From Lysinibacillus xylanilyticus (GTDB lineage: Bacteria; Bacillota; Bacilli; Bacillales_A; Planococcaceae), in contig NZ_MDDN01000004.1 in NCBI RefSeq assembly GCF_001708185.1, forward strand, positions 186,001 through 250,000: a stretch of 64,000 bases of DNA, written 5' to 3'. Every line of letters starts with the position of its first letter. The first letter of the stretch is position 1. Made by a program: the position numbers and the translations under genes. Below, piece by piece: positions 34,203-43,006 of the stretch. The notes below the pieces were generated by a model. The model did not search any database and was not told the origin of the DNA. It saw only the letters and a program-made list of their open reading frames with translations.

Positions 34203-36197
34203 TTAGACTTTATATTTGCCTGCTGATTGTTGTAAATTGTCTGCTGTTGTATTTAACCTATCAATAATTGATGTCATTTCATTCATATTTACTGCTTGAT
34301 TTTTAGCCTTTTGTGCGACATCGGTGACACTTGCTGAAGTCTGTTTTGCCAATAATGATACATCTTCCATTGTAGCCGTGACTTCCTCTGTGCTGGCTGC
34401 GATTTCCTCTGTCGTACTCGATACTAAATCTACTTGATCTGCTATTACTTGGACATCATTGTTAATGCCTTCAAAAGATTGCTGTGCTTCATGGACAATA
34501 GTTCGACCAGCATTTAATACATCAGCAGTAGAATAAATGACTGATACAATGTTAGCTGTTTCCCTTTGTACATTCATCACAACTTGAGAAATACGCTCAG
34601 CCGCTAGTTTTGAATCCTCTGCCAATTTGCGAACTTCCTCTGCCACTACGGCAAATCCTTTACCCGCTTCACCAGCTCGTGCCGCTTCAATAGATGCATT
34701 TAGCGCCAATAAGTTTGTTTGTTCTGAAATTCCAGTAATGACATTTGTAAACTCACCAATCATGCCAGATAATTTTTCTAATTCCTTTGTACTTTCTACT
34801 GAAAGATTTGTCTTTTCATTAACTTCTACTAATTGCTTCTGTAACTTGTTCATAATTTGTAAGCCATTATTCGCATTTTCTTCTGTATTGCGAGAAATGG
34901 TAGAAATCTCAACAATGGATTCTGAAATATGTTGGATACTGCGTGCTAATTCTTCCATTGAAAGTGCGCTGTCTTCTGTATTTTGCTGTTGCGCACAAGA
35001 TGCTTGAGCAACCTGACTAGATTCTTTCTGAATGATTTCAGATGAATCAAGTGTATGATGAGCATTTTCTTGAATTATGTATGTTGCCTCCTGAATTTGG
35101 CTAGCTTCCTGCTTCAATTCACGCATTATGAATTGAAAGTTTTCCATCATTCCGTTAAATGATACTACTAATTGACCAATCTCATCCTTAGAGTTTACAT
35201 TTATTCGCTTAGTTAAATCCGCTTCGCCCTTACTAATTTCCTCAAGTGAATCGCGTACACTTACAATTCGGGAGACCTGTTTAGAAATAGAAAATCCAGT
35301 AATGATGAAAATGACACATACAACGATTAATGAAGCAATAATTGTTCCTATCAAAATATGTGAAAGTACTTCATTTGAAACAACGATAGCTAAATATGTA
35401 CCATTTGATAACGGTTTTACGTATTGAGTAACACGAGTTCCATCATAACGTCCCGAAAAGTCAGATGCTTTTTGTGTTGAAAATGTAGCTGGTAAAAAAC
35501 CAATATCCGCTAGATTTCTTTCTGCTGTAGCTGCTATTGCTTCGCCTTTGTCATTCACGACAGCTGCATAAAGGACCGTTGAGGATAATGATTTGTTAAG
35601 CTGATCAATGTAATATTCACTACCGATACTAGTCTCTAAATCTAATAGCTGCTGTCCTTGTCGAGCAACCTGTACAATTTGAGGTGTTGCTGGATTCCAA
35701 CTACTTACCCCAACGAACTTGTAAAATTTATCGTCTACATCACGTATTTGCGCCTTCTGTACAATTTCTTTTGCACGTCCATCTACTAGCTGCATATATT
35801 CTGCTGCTTGTCCGTCTGGATCAGAACCGAAGTTAAAATCAATTGTCGGTGCTACAGAAGTGACGGTGGTATTTCCTTTATCATCCGTACTCCATATTTC
35901 ATCAATGCCTCCACGTTCAGCAATCGCCTTCAAATCTTCATATGTAGCGCCTTTATCGATAATATAAGAAGCCATTACTGATTCAGAAATCATTTCCTTT
36001 TCCATTATTTCTTCCGCTTTTTCTCTTGATTGAATAGCACCCTCCATCCCCATAACAATGGAATTAGCGAGCGCCTCCCCGTTATTCTTTACACTTTTAT
36101 ATGTTGCTTGATAAATATAAACAGAAAATGCACCGATAATAATTACGACTATGCCCATGATTTCCAGCAACATTTTCCATTTCATTGTTTTCCCCAT
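34203..36197 (-). CDS. Methyl-accepting chemotaxis protein
   Basis: 664 residues. TM1 ([20 protein letters not shown], about 9-29), a periplasmic dCache-like sensor (about 33-275), TM2 (about 280-302), HAMP ([20 protein letters not shown] on to 355), then the long cytoplasmic coiled coil whose tip carries [20 protein letters not shown], the universal CheA/CheW contact region. It signals to the flagellar motor. Ligand unknown. Upstream 350 nt has no gene. Confidence 0.93.
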   Translation of the reverse strand: MGKTMKWKMLLEIMGIVVIIIGAFSVYIYQATYKSVKNNGEALANSIVMGMEGAIQSREKAEEIMEKEMISESVMASYIIDKGATYEDLKAIAERGGIDEIWSTDDKGNTTVTSVAPTIDFNFGSDPDGQAAEYMQLVDGRAKEIVQKAQIRDVDDKFYKFVGVSSWNPATPQIVQVARQGQQLLDLETSIGSEYYIDQLNKSLSSTVLYAAVVNDKGEAIAATAERNLADIGFLPATFSTQKASDFSGRYDGTRVTQYVKPLSNGTYLAIVVSNEVLSHILIGTIIASLIVVCVIFIITGFSISKQVSRIVSVRDSLEEISKGEADLTKRINVNSKDEIGQLVVSFNGMMENFQFIMRELKQEASQIQEATYIIQENAHHTLDSSEIIQKESSQVAQASCAQQQNTEDSALSMEELARSIQHISESIVEISTISRNTEENANNGLQIMNKLQKQLVEVNEKTNLSVESTKELEKLSGMIGEFTNVITGISEQTNLLALNASIEAARAGEAGKGFAVVAEEVRKLAEDSKLAAERISQVVMNVQRETANIVSVIYSTADVLNAGRTIVHEAQQSFEGINNDVQVIADQVDLVSSTTEEIAASTEEVTATMEDVSLLAKQTSASVTDVAQKAKNQAVNMNEMTSIIDRLNTTADNLQQSAGKYKV

Positions 36198-36494
36198 CTC
36201 AACAATACCCCCTAAAATATGCGATTATTTCCATTTCATCATACAATATCAATTTTAGGTTTTTCATTACTTTTCTTTCAAATTTAATATAATAATTTTC
36301 AATAATATAAAAATCGTCACAATTTTGTCATTTTAAAATCAGGAGAAAATACTTAGATAAAAAAGACTATAAAACAAACAACTTTTCAAAAGAGAAATAA
36401 AGACAATAGCGTAACATATATAAGACGTTTTTAAAAAAATATAAATAATTAACGAATGAAATCCCACTAGTCTTAAAGTGCTAATTTAAAGAAA
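36198..36494. other. AT-rich region upstream of the chemoreceptor gene
   Basis: No frame with a start, no repeat family member. It must hold the promoter of the chemoreceptor gene; a SigD-like TAAA...GCCGATAA could not be identified with confidence. Confidence 0.4.
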
Positions 36495-36530
36495 AGAACC
36501 TTTTAAATGACGAATCATCTAAAAGGTTCT
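36495..36530 (-). terminator. Terminator of rnz
   Basis: AGAACCTTTTA/TAAAAGGTTCT stem with CTTTTCTTT on the minus strand. Confidence 0.8.
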
Positions 36531-36550
36531 CCCTTATCAATAATGTTATT

Positions 36551-37483
36551 CTAGGATAATTTATTGTTGTGCCATGTAAACACTGATTGATCAGATGTTA
36601 GGTAGGTCTGTGGGAAAATCTCCTGTGCATCTGCTAATAATAGTGGTAAATCGTGAGGTAAGAAGCGGGCACTTAAATGGTTCAGAAGTAAATAGTTTGC
36701 TCCTGCTTGTTGAGCCACCTTTGCCGCTTCGAGATTTGTAGAGTGTCCATAGCTGGCTGCTAAATCTGTCGTAGTGCCATCAAAAGTCGCTTCATGAATA
36801 ACGATATCTGCACCATTGGCTAATAAAATTGCCTCTTCGCAATATTTTGTGTCTCCTAAAATAGTGAGCGTAAAGCCTTTTTTCGGCGGAGCAACAACAT
36901 CTTGTGCATGAACAATGGTGCCATCCTCTAGTACAATATCTTTCCCACTTTTTAATTGTCCTAGCAGAGGACCTTTTGGAACACCAAGAGCTTGAGCTTT
37001 TCCCATTAATAACTCACCAGGCAAATCCTTTTGCTCAATACGGTACCCAAAGCATGGAACTACATGCCGCAATTCACTTGCGCTTACAGTAAAATGTTCA
37101 TCTTCATAAATTACACCTTCATGGACTTCAACAAATTGTAATGGATATGTTAAATGCGTCTTTGACAAGGCAAAGGTTTGCTCGATCCATTGCTGTAAAC
37201 CTTGCGGGCCAAAAATTGTTAATGGCTCATCCCCACCTTGAAATGAACGAGAGCTTAAAAAACCAGGTAATCCAAAAATATGGTCACCGTGTAAATGTGT
37301 AATGAATATTTTCGTTACTTTACGTGGCTTTAACGATGTATGCAATATTTGATGTTGAGTCGCCTCCCCACAATCAAAAAGCCACATTTCGCCCACTTCA
37401 TCTAAAAGCTTTACCATCAGGGCACTTGTATTTCGTTCCTTTGAAGGCATTCCTGCGCCTGTCCCTAAAAAATGTAGTTGCAC
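36551..37483 (-). CDS. rnz: Ribonuclease Z
   Basis: Endonuclease that removes the 3' trailer of tRNA precursors lacking an encoded CCA. About 310 residues. FLGTGAGMPSKERNTSA at the N-terminus, metal motif ITHLHGDHIFGLPG (HxHxDH), ILGDTKYCEEA and the late HSTNLEAAKVA/NHLSARF motifs are all present. A GTG at 37492 is in frame, but GAGGTGG precedes the GTG at 37483 and the family starts with M(x)LxFLGTG, so the shorter start is used. Confidence 0.93.
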   Translation of the reverse strand: MQLHFLGTGAGMPSKERNTSALMVKLLDEVGEMWLFDCGEATQHQILHTSLKPRKVTKIFITHLHGDHIFGLPGFLSSRSFQGGDEPLTIFGPQGLQQWIEQTFALSKTHLTYPLQFVEVHEGVIYEDEHFTVSASELRHVVPCFGYRIEQKDLPGELLMGKAQALGVPKGPLLGQLKSGKDIVLEDGTIVHAQDVVAPPKKGFTLTILGDTKYCEEAILLANGADIVIHEATFDGTTTDLAASYGHSTNLEAAKVAQQAGANYLLLNHLSARFLPHDLPLLLADAQEIFPQTYLTSDQSVFTWHNNKLS

Positions 37484-37541
37484 ATATGCCACCTCATTTC
37501 TATTTCTATCGCTTTATTGTACCCTATCGTTGACAATAAGA

Positions 37542-37574
37542 AAAACCTTTGGTGACTAGCTTTCCAAAGGTTTT
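37542..37574 (-). terminator. Terminator at the end of the cobalamin gene string
   Basis: AAAACCTTTGG/CCAAAGGTTTT stem, TTTTTC on the minus strand. It closes the leftward unit that ends with the methyltransferase. Confidence 0.8.
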
Positions 37575-37578
37575 AATA

Positions 37579-38415
37579 TTATTTTGGTTCCCATGATACG
37601 AGTGCAGCATGGAAATCATGACGATAATAATAACGTCCGTTCTTTTCCTCAATAAACGGCAAGAGCGCCTCCTCAACATGTGCTCTATTAAAAGTATCAT
37701 TTAATATTTTTTTACTTTGTGTTGTTACAAGCTGCTCATAGCTTTCATATTCATACACTCGTTCTAATGGGATGATTTTGCACTCTGCATAAATATCCAT
37801 CTCATATAGCAAATTTAAAAATTCTATATAATCTCTTCGTGGAAATTTAATATCGTAGCCATACTTTTCGTATAAAATTTCATAATGGGGCTGTATCGGC
37901 CCTGTTGTCATGCCAATAATTGCACACTTTTTAGCAAGACGATTCATATGATAAAGTGCTGATTTGATTTCATACATACGATAAAAGCAATTGACCCCAA
38001 TCACGATATCATGAGCTTCTACCTCATTCTCAGCAAGGCTTTCCCATTTCGCATGAATATAAGACACATGCTGCTTATCCTGCATGCAATTTTGTAAATA
38101 GCTAAGGATGCTTTCGGAGCTATCTATACACGTTAGCTTTCTCACATGTTCAGCAAGTGGAAACGTATAATTGCCCCAGCCTGGACCAATTTCCAATACA
38201 GAGTGCTCCGGCTCAATACTTTTATTTATTTCTTGAAAAATTCTTGCAGCATAAGGATCTGTCTGTCCCGTTTTCTTTCGGGCAATTGACTGCGCCCAAA
38301 ATTGCTCCTCTAACTGATCATTAACCATTCTTTCGGGCATATGACCATGCCAGTCCTTCATACCTTCCTGCCATAATGCCTCATAATTAATAGCTAACGG
38401 TCCTTTTCTTGTCAT
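37579..38415 (-). CDS. Class I SAM-dependent methyltransferase coupled to cbiP
   Basis: 278 residues. SVLEIGPGWGNYTFPLAEHV is the SAM-binding motif I, LTCIDSSESIL motif II and AHDIVIGVNCFYRMYEIKSA motif IV. Its ATG overlaps the cbiP stop by 4 nt (ATGA), so it is translationally coupled to a cobalamin gene. No known step of B12 synthesis calls for a methylase of this fold (the Cbi ones are class III). It may use or protect a corrin product, methylate something else, or be a passenger. Confidence 0.8.
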   Translation of the reverse strand: MTRKGPLAINYEALWQEGMKDWHGHMPERMVNDQLEEQFWAQSIARKKTGQTDPYAARIFQEINKSIEPEHSVLEIGPGWGNYTFPLAEHVRKLTCIDSSESILSYLQNCMQDKQHVSYIHAKWESLAENEVEAHDIVIGVNCFYRMYEIKSALYHMNRLAKKCAIIGMTTGPIQPHYEILYEKYGYDIKFPRRDYIEFLNLLYEMDIYAECKIIPLERVYEYESYEQLVTTQSKKILNDTFNRAHVEEALLPFIEEKNGRYYYRHDFHAALVSWEPK

Positions 38416-39911
38416 ACAGATACCTCTATATTCATGATTTCGTATACTTTTTTCATATCGAGATTCGCGCGCACATGCTTAGCTAGCATATTGTAAGCGT
38501 CCTCTCTACGTTCTGCGTCACTTTTCACATCGCTAGGTAGAGCATGAAGCCCTTTTTTCACGCGTATGTCATTGACAAGCTGTCGTGTAAAGGTGCGATT
38601 ATGGAATAAGCCATGGAAGTATGTTCCGATAACTTGATCATCAGCACTTACCGCTCCATCCACTCGCCCATCTGCAAGTTGTAAAAATGGTGACACTTCG
38701 TTACGCAAAATCTTTGTACGTCCAAGATGAATTTCATAGCCAGTAAACGTATCTTGTCCTCTTGTTCCTGTCATTTGAACCGTTTTTTTATCACCAACAA
38801 AAACAGTTTCCATTGGCAATAACCCTAGACCTTGTGCAGAATCGCCGTTCCCTTCAACTGCATCAGGGTCTAATAACGTTTCACCGAGCATTTGGAAGCC
38901 ACCGCAAATGCCAATAATTTTTGTCCCTCGTTGACGTAAATTAGTTATCGCTTGATCAAAGCCTTGCTCCTTTAACCATACTAAATCATCCATTGTACTT
39001 TTTGTTCCAGGTAGTATAAGTAAGTCAGGCGTACCAAGCTCATTGACATTGCCGATTAATCGTACACCAACCTCTGGCTCATCAAAAAATGGATCAACAT
39101 CCGTAAAATTTGAAATACGTGGCAAGCGAATCATTGCTACATCCACAGAGAATTCCCCTGGCTTTGGCTTTTTAAAGCGTAATGAAGAGAGTGCCAACGA
39201 ATCCTCAGCTTCAATATTGACCTCTACATACGGCACAACACCAAGTACAGGAATGCCAGTTTCACGCTCTACCCATTCAATACCATCATCGAGTAATTCA
39301 CGCATTCCTCTAAATTTATTAATGATGAGACCCTTTACACGTGCACGTTCTGCATCGTCAAGCAACGCGAGTGTTCCAACAATCGATGCAAATACACCAC
39401 CTCGATCGATATCGGCAACTAGCACAACTGCAGCATCTGCTAAATGGGCCATTCGCATATTTGCAATATCACGATCCTTTAAATTGATCTCTGCCGGGCT
39501 TCCTGCTCCTTCAAGGACAATGACATCATATGTATTTTGTAAAGTTCTCACAGACTTTTCAACAATCGGCATCGCTTCTTGTACAAATTGATTACGATAG
39601 CTTTTAGCGTCCATATTTAAAAAATGCTTGCCATGAACAATCACTTCTGAAACCATATCCTGCTTCGGTTTAAGCAATATAGGATTCATATCCGTAGTGG
39701 CGACAACGCGTGCCGCCTCTGCTTGTACCCCCTGTGCACGTCCGATTTCTCCACCATCATGCGTTACAAATGAATTCAAGGCCATATTTTGCGATTTAAA
39801 CGGTACTACCTTTAGCCCATCATCTGAGAAAATACGGCACAGCGCAGTACAAATCATACTTTTCCCAACATCAGAAGCCGTTCCTTGAATCATAATAGAT
39901 TTTGCTGGCAT
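38412..39911 (-). CDS. cbiP: Cobyric acid synthase
   Basis: Amidates adenosyl-cobyrinate a,c-diamide at positions b, d, e and g with glutamine and ATP (CbiP/CobQ). 499 residues. N-terminal synthetase part with IMIQGTASDVGKSMICTALC and PFKSQNMALNSFVT; C-terminal type I glutaminase with nucleophile Cys in IIGICGGFQMLG and His in GTYFHGLFHNR. GGAGG stands before the ATG. It is separated from btuR by a 21-bp tandem array but reads in the same direction. Confidence 0.95.
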   Translation of the reverse strand: MPAKSIMIQGTASDVGKSMICTALCRIFSDDGLKVVPFKSQNMALNSFVTHDGGEIGRAQGVQAEAARVVATTDMNPILLKPKQDMVSEVIVHGKHFLNMDAKSYRNQFVQEAMPIVEKSVRTLQNTYDVIVLEGAGSPAEINLKDRDIANMRMAHLADAAVVLVADIDRGGVFASIVGTLALLDDAERARVKGLIINKFRGMRELLDDGIEWVERETGIPVLGVVPYVEVNIEAEDSLALSSLRFKKPKPGEFSVDVAMIRLPRISNFTDVDPFFDEPEVGVRLIGNVNELGTPDLLILPGTKSTMDDLVWLKEQGFDQAITNLRQRGTKIIGICGGFQMLGETLLDPDAVEGNGDSAQGLGLLPMETVFVGDKKTVQMTGTRGQDTFTGYEIHLGRTKILRNEVSPFLQLADGRVDGAVSADDQVIGTYFHGLFHNRTFTRQLVNDIRVKKGLHALPSDVKSDAERREDAYNMLAKHVRANLDMKKVYEIMNIEVSV

Positions 39912-39962
39912 AGTCTTTTTCCTCCGTATCTATAGTTGAAGCGTAGGTACACAGCTTTTTAG

Positions 39963-40440
39963 CGCGGGGATTCTCTTCGCTTCCGCGGGTATTTCCCTCT
40001 AAAGCGCGGATATTCTCTTCACTTCCGCGGGTATTTCCCTCCGAATCGCGGATATTCTCTTCGCTTCTGCGGGTATCCCCCCAAGCGCGGATATTCCCTT
40101 CACTTCCGCGGGTATTTCCCTCCGAATCGCGGATATTCTCTTCGCTTCCGCGGGTATTTCCACCTGAAACGCGGATATTCTCTTCGCTTCTGCGGGTATC
40201 CCCCCAAGCGCGGATATTCTCTTCGCTTCCGCGGGTATTTCCCTCCGAATCGCGGATATTCTCTTCGCTTCCTTCCGCGGATATTTGCCCCCGAATCGCG
40301 GATATTCTCTTCGCTTCTGCGGGTATCCCCCCCAAGCGCGGATATTCCCTTCGCTTCCGCGGGTATTTCCCTCCGAATCGCGGATATTCCCTTCGCTTCC
40401 TTCCGCGGGTATTTCCCCCCGAATCGCGGATATTCTCCTT
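39963..40440 (-). repeat. Tandem array B: 23 units of about 21 bp with TATCCGCG core
   Basis: On the minus strand two unit types alternate, GAATATCCGCGATTCGGAGG and AAATACCCGCGGAAGCGAAG. I located 23 CGCGG anchors; 17 of the 22 spacings are exactly 21 bp and the rest are 18, 18, 25, 19 and 25. Neighbouring CGCGG/CCGCG blocks can pair into a chain of hairpins in RNA. The array fills the whole gap between btuR and cbiP. Frames running through it lack start signals and are not genes. GC content is well above its surroundings. Confidence 0.92.
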
Positions 40441-40452
40441 ATTAATAACTGC

Positions 40453-40989
40453 TTAGAATTCTAGGCCCTTGACTGCTGGAATTCCTTCGTCATAATAATG
40501 CTTTGTCGCATCAATGTTCGATACTAAATCTGCCATCGCGATAAGTGCTGGATTTGCGCTTCGTCCGGTAACTACTAAATGCATTGTCGATGGACGTTGT
40601 TGAATGGCTTCTATGATTTCGGCTAGTGGTAGCACATCATCAATAGGGAATTTTGTTATTGCCAGTGCATTATTCAGCTCGTCTAGTACGAGTAAATCAA
40701 TATTGTCGTCTTGCAATGCTGCTTTTGTTTTCTTCCATGCTTTTGCTAAGGCAGCACGATGCTCTTCCGGTGTTTTTGTCCAAGTGAAGCCAATGCCCAT
40801 CTGCTCCATTTCTACGCCAAGCTTACGAAGTGCGATTTGCTCTCCGTATGTACGCTCTGGTGATTTAATAAACTGCATATAGCGTACATTTAGACCTCGA
40901 CCAATTGCGCGCAGTGTGACACCTAGAGAAGCTGTTGTTTTGCCCTTCCCTTCACCTGTATAAACTAAAAACAAGCCTTTTCTAGCCAT
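40453..40989 (-). CDS. btuR: Cob(I)yrinic acid a,c-diamide adenosyltransferase
   Basis: Adds the 5'-deoxyadenosyl group to cobalt (CobO/BtuR/CobA type). 178 residues. P-loop variant YTGEGKGKTTASLGVTLRA near residue 10, RYMQFIKSP, DLLVLDELNNALA and LVVTGRSANPALIAMADLVS are family motifs. It is the last gene before array B and follows the nitroreductase gene by 14 nt. Place and order equal btuR in the B. megaterium cobI operon. Confidence 0.94.
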   Translation of the reverse strand: MARKGLFLVYTGEGKGKTTASLGVTLRAIGRGLNVRYMQFIKSPERTYGEQIALRKLGVEMEQMGIGFTWTKTPEEHRAALAKAWKKTKAALQDDNIDLLVLDELNNALAITKFPIDDVLPLAEIIEAIQQRPSTMHLVVTGRSANPALIAMADLVSNIDATKHYYDEGIPAVKGLEF

Positions 40990-41003
40990 TGTTCAAGCCT
41001 CCC

Positions 41004-41564
41004 TTAAAGCCATGTTGTTTTTTCTTCAAATGGTGTGCGTTTCTTGTCGTTAGGCTCCTGCTCTTCTGGATAGCCAATAAAAATAGTACCTACTACTTTT
41101 TGTGATTCATTCGCTCCGATAAATGCATGCATTCTTGCATCATGAACAAGCCCTACTCCGCGTGTACGCCATACAAAGCCAAGTCCTAGCTCCTCCGCAG
41201 CAAGCCACATCGACATGATCGCACTACATACAGCAAAGACATTATCCTCTGTCGCATCAGCATCATCTTCCACCATATCTGCCGTAACAACAATGGCAAC
41301 AGGCGTCGTTTGCACAACTTTTAATGAACTTTCTACTAAATTTGGCTTTGTTGGGAATCGCTCCTGTAAATAAGCATTAGCCATTTCCTCATAGCGTTTC
41401 ATCGCTTCGCCTTGAATAACATAAAAATGCCAAGGCTCGCGCATACGGTCATTTGGAGCATAGGTAGCTGCTTGTAATATTTTCTTGATTTTCTCTTGTT
41501 CAACAGGCTGTGTCGTGTAATTGCGAATCGCCCGACGATTTTTTAAAGCCTCAATTACTGGCAT
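41004..41564 (-). CDS. cbiY: Nitroreductase-family protein CbiY
   Basis: 186 residues, FMN-binding nitroreductase fold: RRAIRNYTTQPVEQEKIKKI, AATYAPNDRMREPWHFYVIQ, and a late GFVWRTRGVGLVHDARMHAF then GTIFIGYPEE. It occupies the cbiY position between sumT and btuR in the B. megaterium-type operon. Its reaction is not established; reduction of the corrin cobalt before adenosylation is an attractive idea given that btuR is next. It lacks features of BluB that I would expect for dimethylbenzimidazole synthesis. Confidence 0.8.
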   Translation of the reverse strand: MPVIEALKNRRAIRNYTTQPVEQEKIKKILQAATYAPNDRMREPWHFYVIQGEAMKRYEEMANAYLQERFPTKPNLVESSLKVVQTTPVAIVVTADMVEDDADATEDNVFAVCSAIMSMWLAAEELGLGFVWRTRGVGLVHDARMHAFIGANESQKVVGTIFIGYPEEQEPNDKKRTPFEEKTTWL

Positions 41565-41603
41565 GATGTTTCCTCCTTTGTTAAAATCTTTGCCCTCATT
41601 TCA

Positions 41604-42371
41604 TTACGATAAAGCAAGTCCCTGCTCTTCAAACCATTTAATTTTCTCGCGGACATTTACTACTTCACCCACAACAATCATGGAAGGATTATGATAGCCT
41701 TCACGTTCAATAATGTTGGCTATTTCATCGAGCTGACCTGTAATGGTACGTTGTTGATTTGTTGTTCCCCATTCAATCACTGCTACTGGGGTAGTTGGCT
41801 TACGACCATTTTCGACGAGCTTTTTAGTTATATAAGCAATATTGCCAACACTCATATAAAAGGCAACTGTATCAATACCTGTTGCAAGTGCAGACCAATT
41901 TAAAAAGTCCTGTCCTTTTTCCTCACGACCATGCCCTGTTACTAGAGCAAAGCTTGTCGCAAAGTCTCGGTGTGTTACAGGTATACCTGCATATGCTGGC
42001 GCAGCAATTCCTGCAGTAATACCAGGGACGATTTCATAAGCAATACCATGATTTTTTAAGATTTCGGCTTCCTCTGCGCCGCGACCAAAAACAAATGGAT
42101 CGCCACCCTTTAATCGTGTGACAATCTTGCCTTCTTGTGCTTTTTCGACAAGTAATGTATGAATCTCATCTTGAATGAGGTGATGCTTACCAGGTAATTT
42201 ACCACAGTACACAAGCTCAGCATCTTTTTTTGCAAACTCTAGCAATTTAGGATTCACAAGACGATCATACGCAATGACATCAGCCTTTTGAATACATTCT
42301 AGCCCGTACACTGTAATGAGCTTTGGATCTCCTGGTCCAGCTCCAACTAAATACACTATTCCGTCTTTCAT
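41604..42371 (-). CDS. cobA: Uroporphyrinogen-III C-methyltransferase
   Basis: Two SAM-dependent methylations (C2, C7) turn uroporphyrinogen III into precorrin-2, the branch point to corrin. 255 residues, class III methylase fold: YLVGAGPGDPKLITVYGLEC, YDRLVNPKLL, RLKGGDPFVFGRGAEEAEIL, VVPGITAGIAAPAYAGIPVT-like segment. Overlaps the dehydrogenase gene by 4 nt. The SUMT is single-domain here, with the dehydrogenase as separate gene. Confidence 0.95.
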   Translation of the reverse strand: MKDGIVYLVGAGPGDPKLITVYGLECIQKADVIAYDRLVNPKLLEFAKKDAELVYCGKLPGKHHLIQDEIHTLLVEKAQEGKIVTRLKGGDPFVFGRGAEEAEILKNHGIAYEIVPGITAGIAAPAYAGIPVTHRDFATSFALVTGHGREEKGQDFLNWSALATGIDTVAFYMSVGNIAYITKKLVENGRKPTTPVAVIEWGTTNQQRTITGQLDEIANIIEREGYHNPSMIVVGEVVNVREKIKWFEEQGLALS

Positions 42372-43006
42372 CGCGCTTCTCCCATCAGTAATTGTTGTAA
42401 ATAAGCTTCGCGTCTATCAATCTCTCCACTACGTGTCCATTCTAGTAAGCTCGGTTCAAGTAATGCTTGTAATAAAGCACGTCTTTGTGGACCTTTCTCA
42501 AACTTAGCAGCAATCATTAAACGTGCCTGCTGCAAGAAGCATACATAGTCATCATAAATCTCATCAAATTGCTCTTCGAGATCCGCTTTGATTTTACGCG
42601 CTAGTGATGGACTGGCACCTGACGTTGATACAGTTAACACTAATGGACCACGGCGCACTGTTGCTGGCGTTATAAAATCGCTCTCCGCTTGTGCATCAGT
42701 ACGATTGATTAGCTGCCAATGCTGTGCTGCTTCTTGTACAGCTTCATTTATTGTCGTATCATTTGTTGCCGCAATGATGAGAATTGCATCATCTAAATCA
42801 CGTGGTTCAAATGCTTTTTCACGCCATGTAATTTGACCTGATTCAGCAAGAGGTAGTAATGAATCATCTAGGGTTGGACTTACTATAACAATATTTGCTT
42901 TAGCCGGAAGCAGTGCTGCTACCTTCTGTGTTGCTACGTGACCTCCACCAACGATTACTACCGTTTTATATTCAACATTAATATGAATAGGAAAATAATT
43001 AGTCAT
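42368..43006 (-). CDS. Precorrin-2 dehydrogenase (SirC / CysG-B type)
   Basis: NAD-dependent oxidation of precorrin-2 to sirohydrochlorin (factor II). 212 residues. N-terminal Rossmann TVVIVGGGHVATQKVAALLP near residue 14, LIIAATNDTTINEAV, then the dimerisation segment VRRGPLVLTVSTSGASPSLA and a helical C-terminus. 8-nt overlap with cbiA. In the B. megaterium operon this corresponds to the cysG-B-like gene. Confidence 0.9.
   Translation of the reverse strand: MTNYFPIHINVEYKTVVIVGGGHVATQKVAALLPAKANIVIVSPTLDDSLLPLAESGQITWREKAFEPRDLDDAILIIAATNDTTINEAVQEAAQHWQLINRTDAQAESDFITPATVRRGPLVLTVSTSGASPSLARKIKADLEEQFDEIYDDYVCFLQQARLMIAAKFEKGPQRRALLQALLEPSLLEWTRSGEIDRREAYLQQLLMGEAR

Noticed and set aside
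34627..35007. Plus-strand frame opposite the chemoreceptor signalling domain
   Set aside because: Shadow of the strongly conserved MCP gene; no RBS or family match.
39043..39591. 182-codon plus-strand frame opposite cbiP
   Set aside because: Ser/Ala/Thr-rich shadow frame of a well-identified gene.
39871..40335. 154-codon frame through array B (SEENIRDSEGNTRG repeats)
   Set aside because: Again a by-product of the 21-bp period. It overlaps the start of cbiP and has no start signal.
39963..40440. Array B as a CRISPR array
   Set aside because: Units are contiguous and alternate between two related sequences; there are no unique spacers of constant length and no cas genes.
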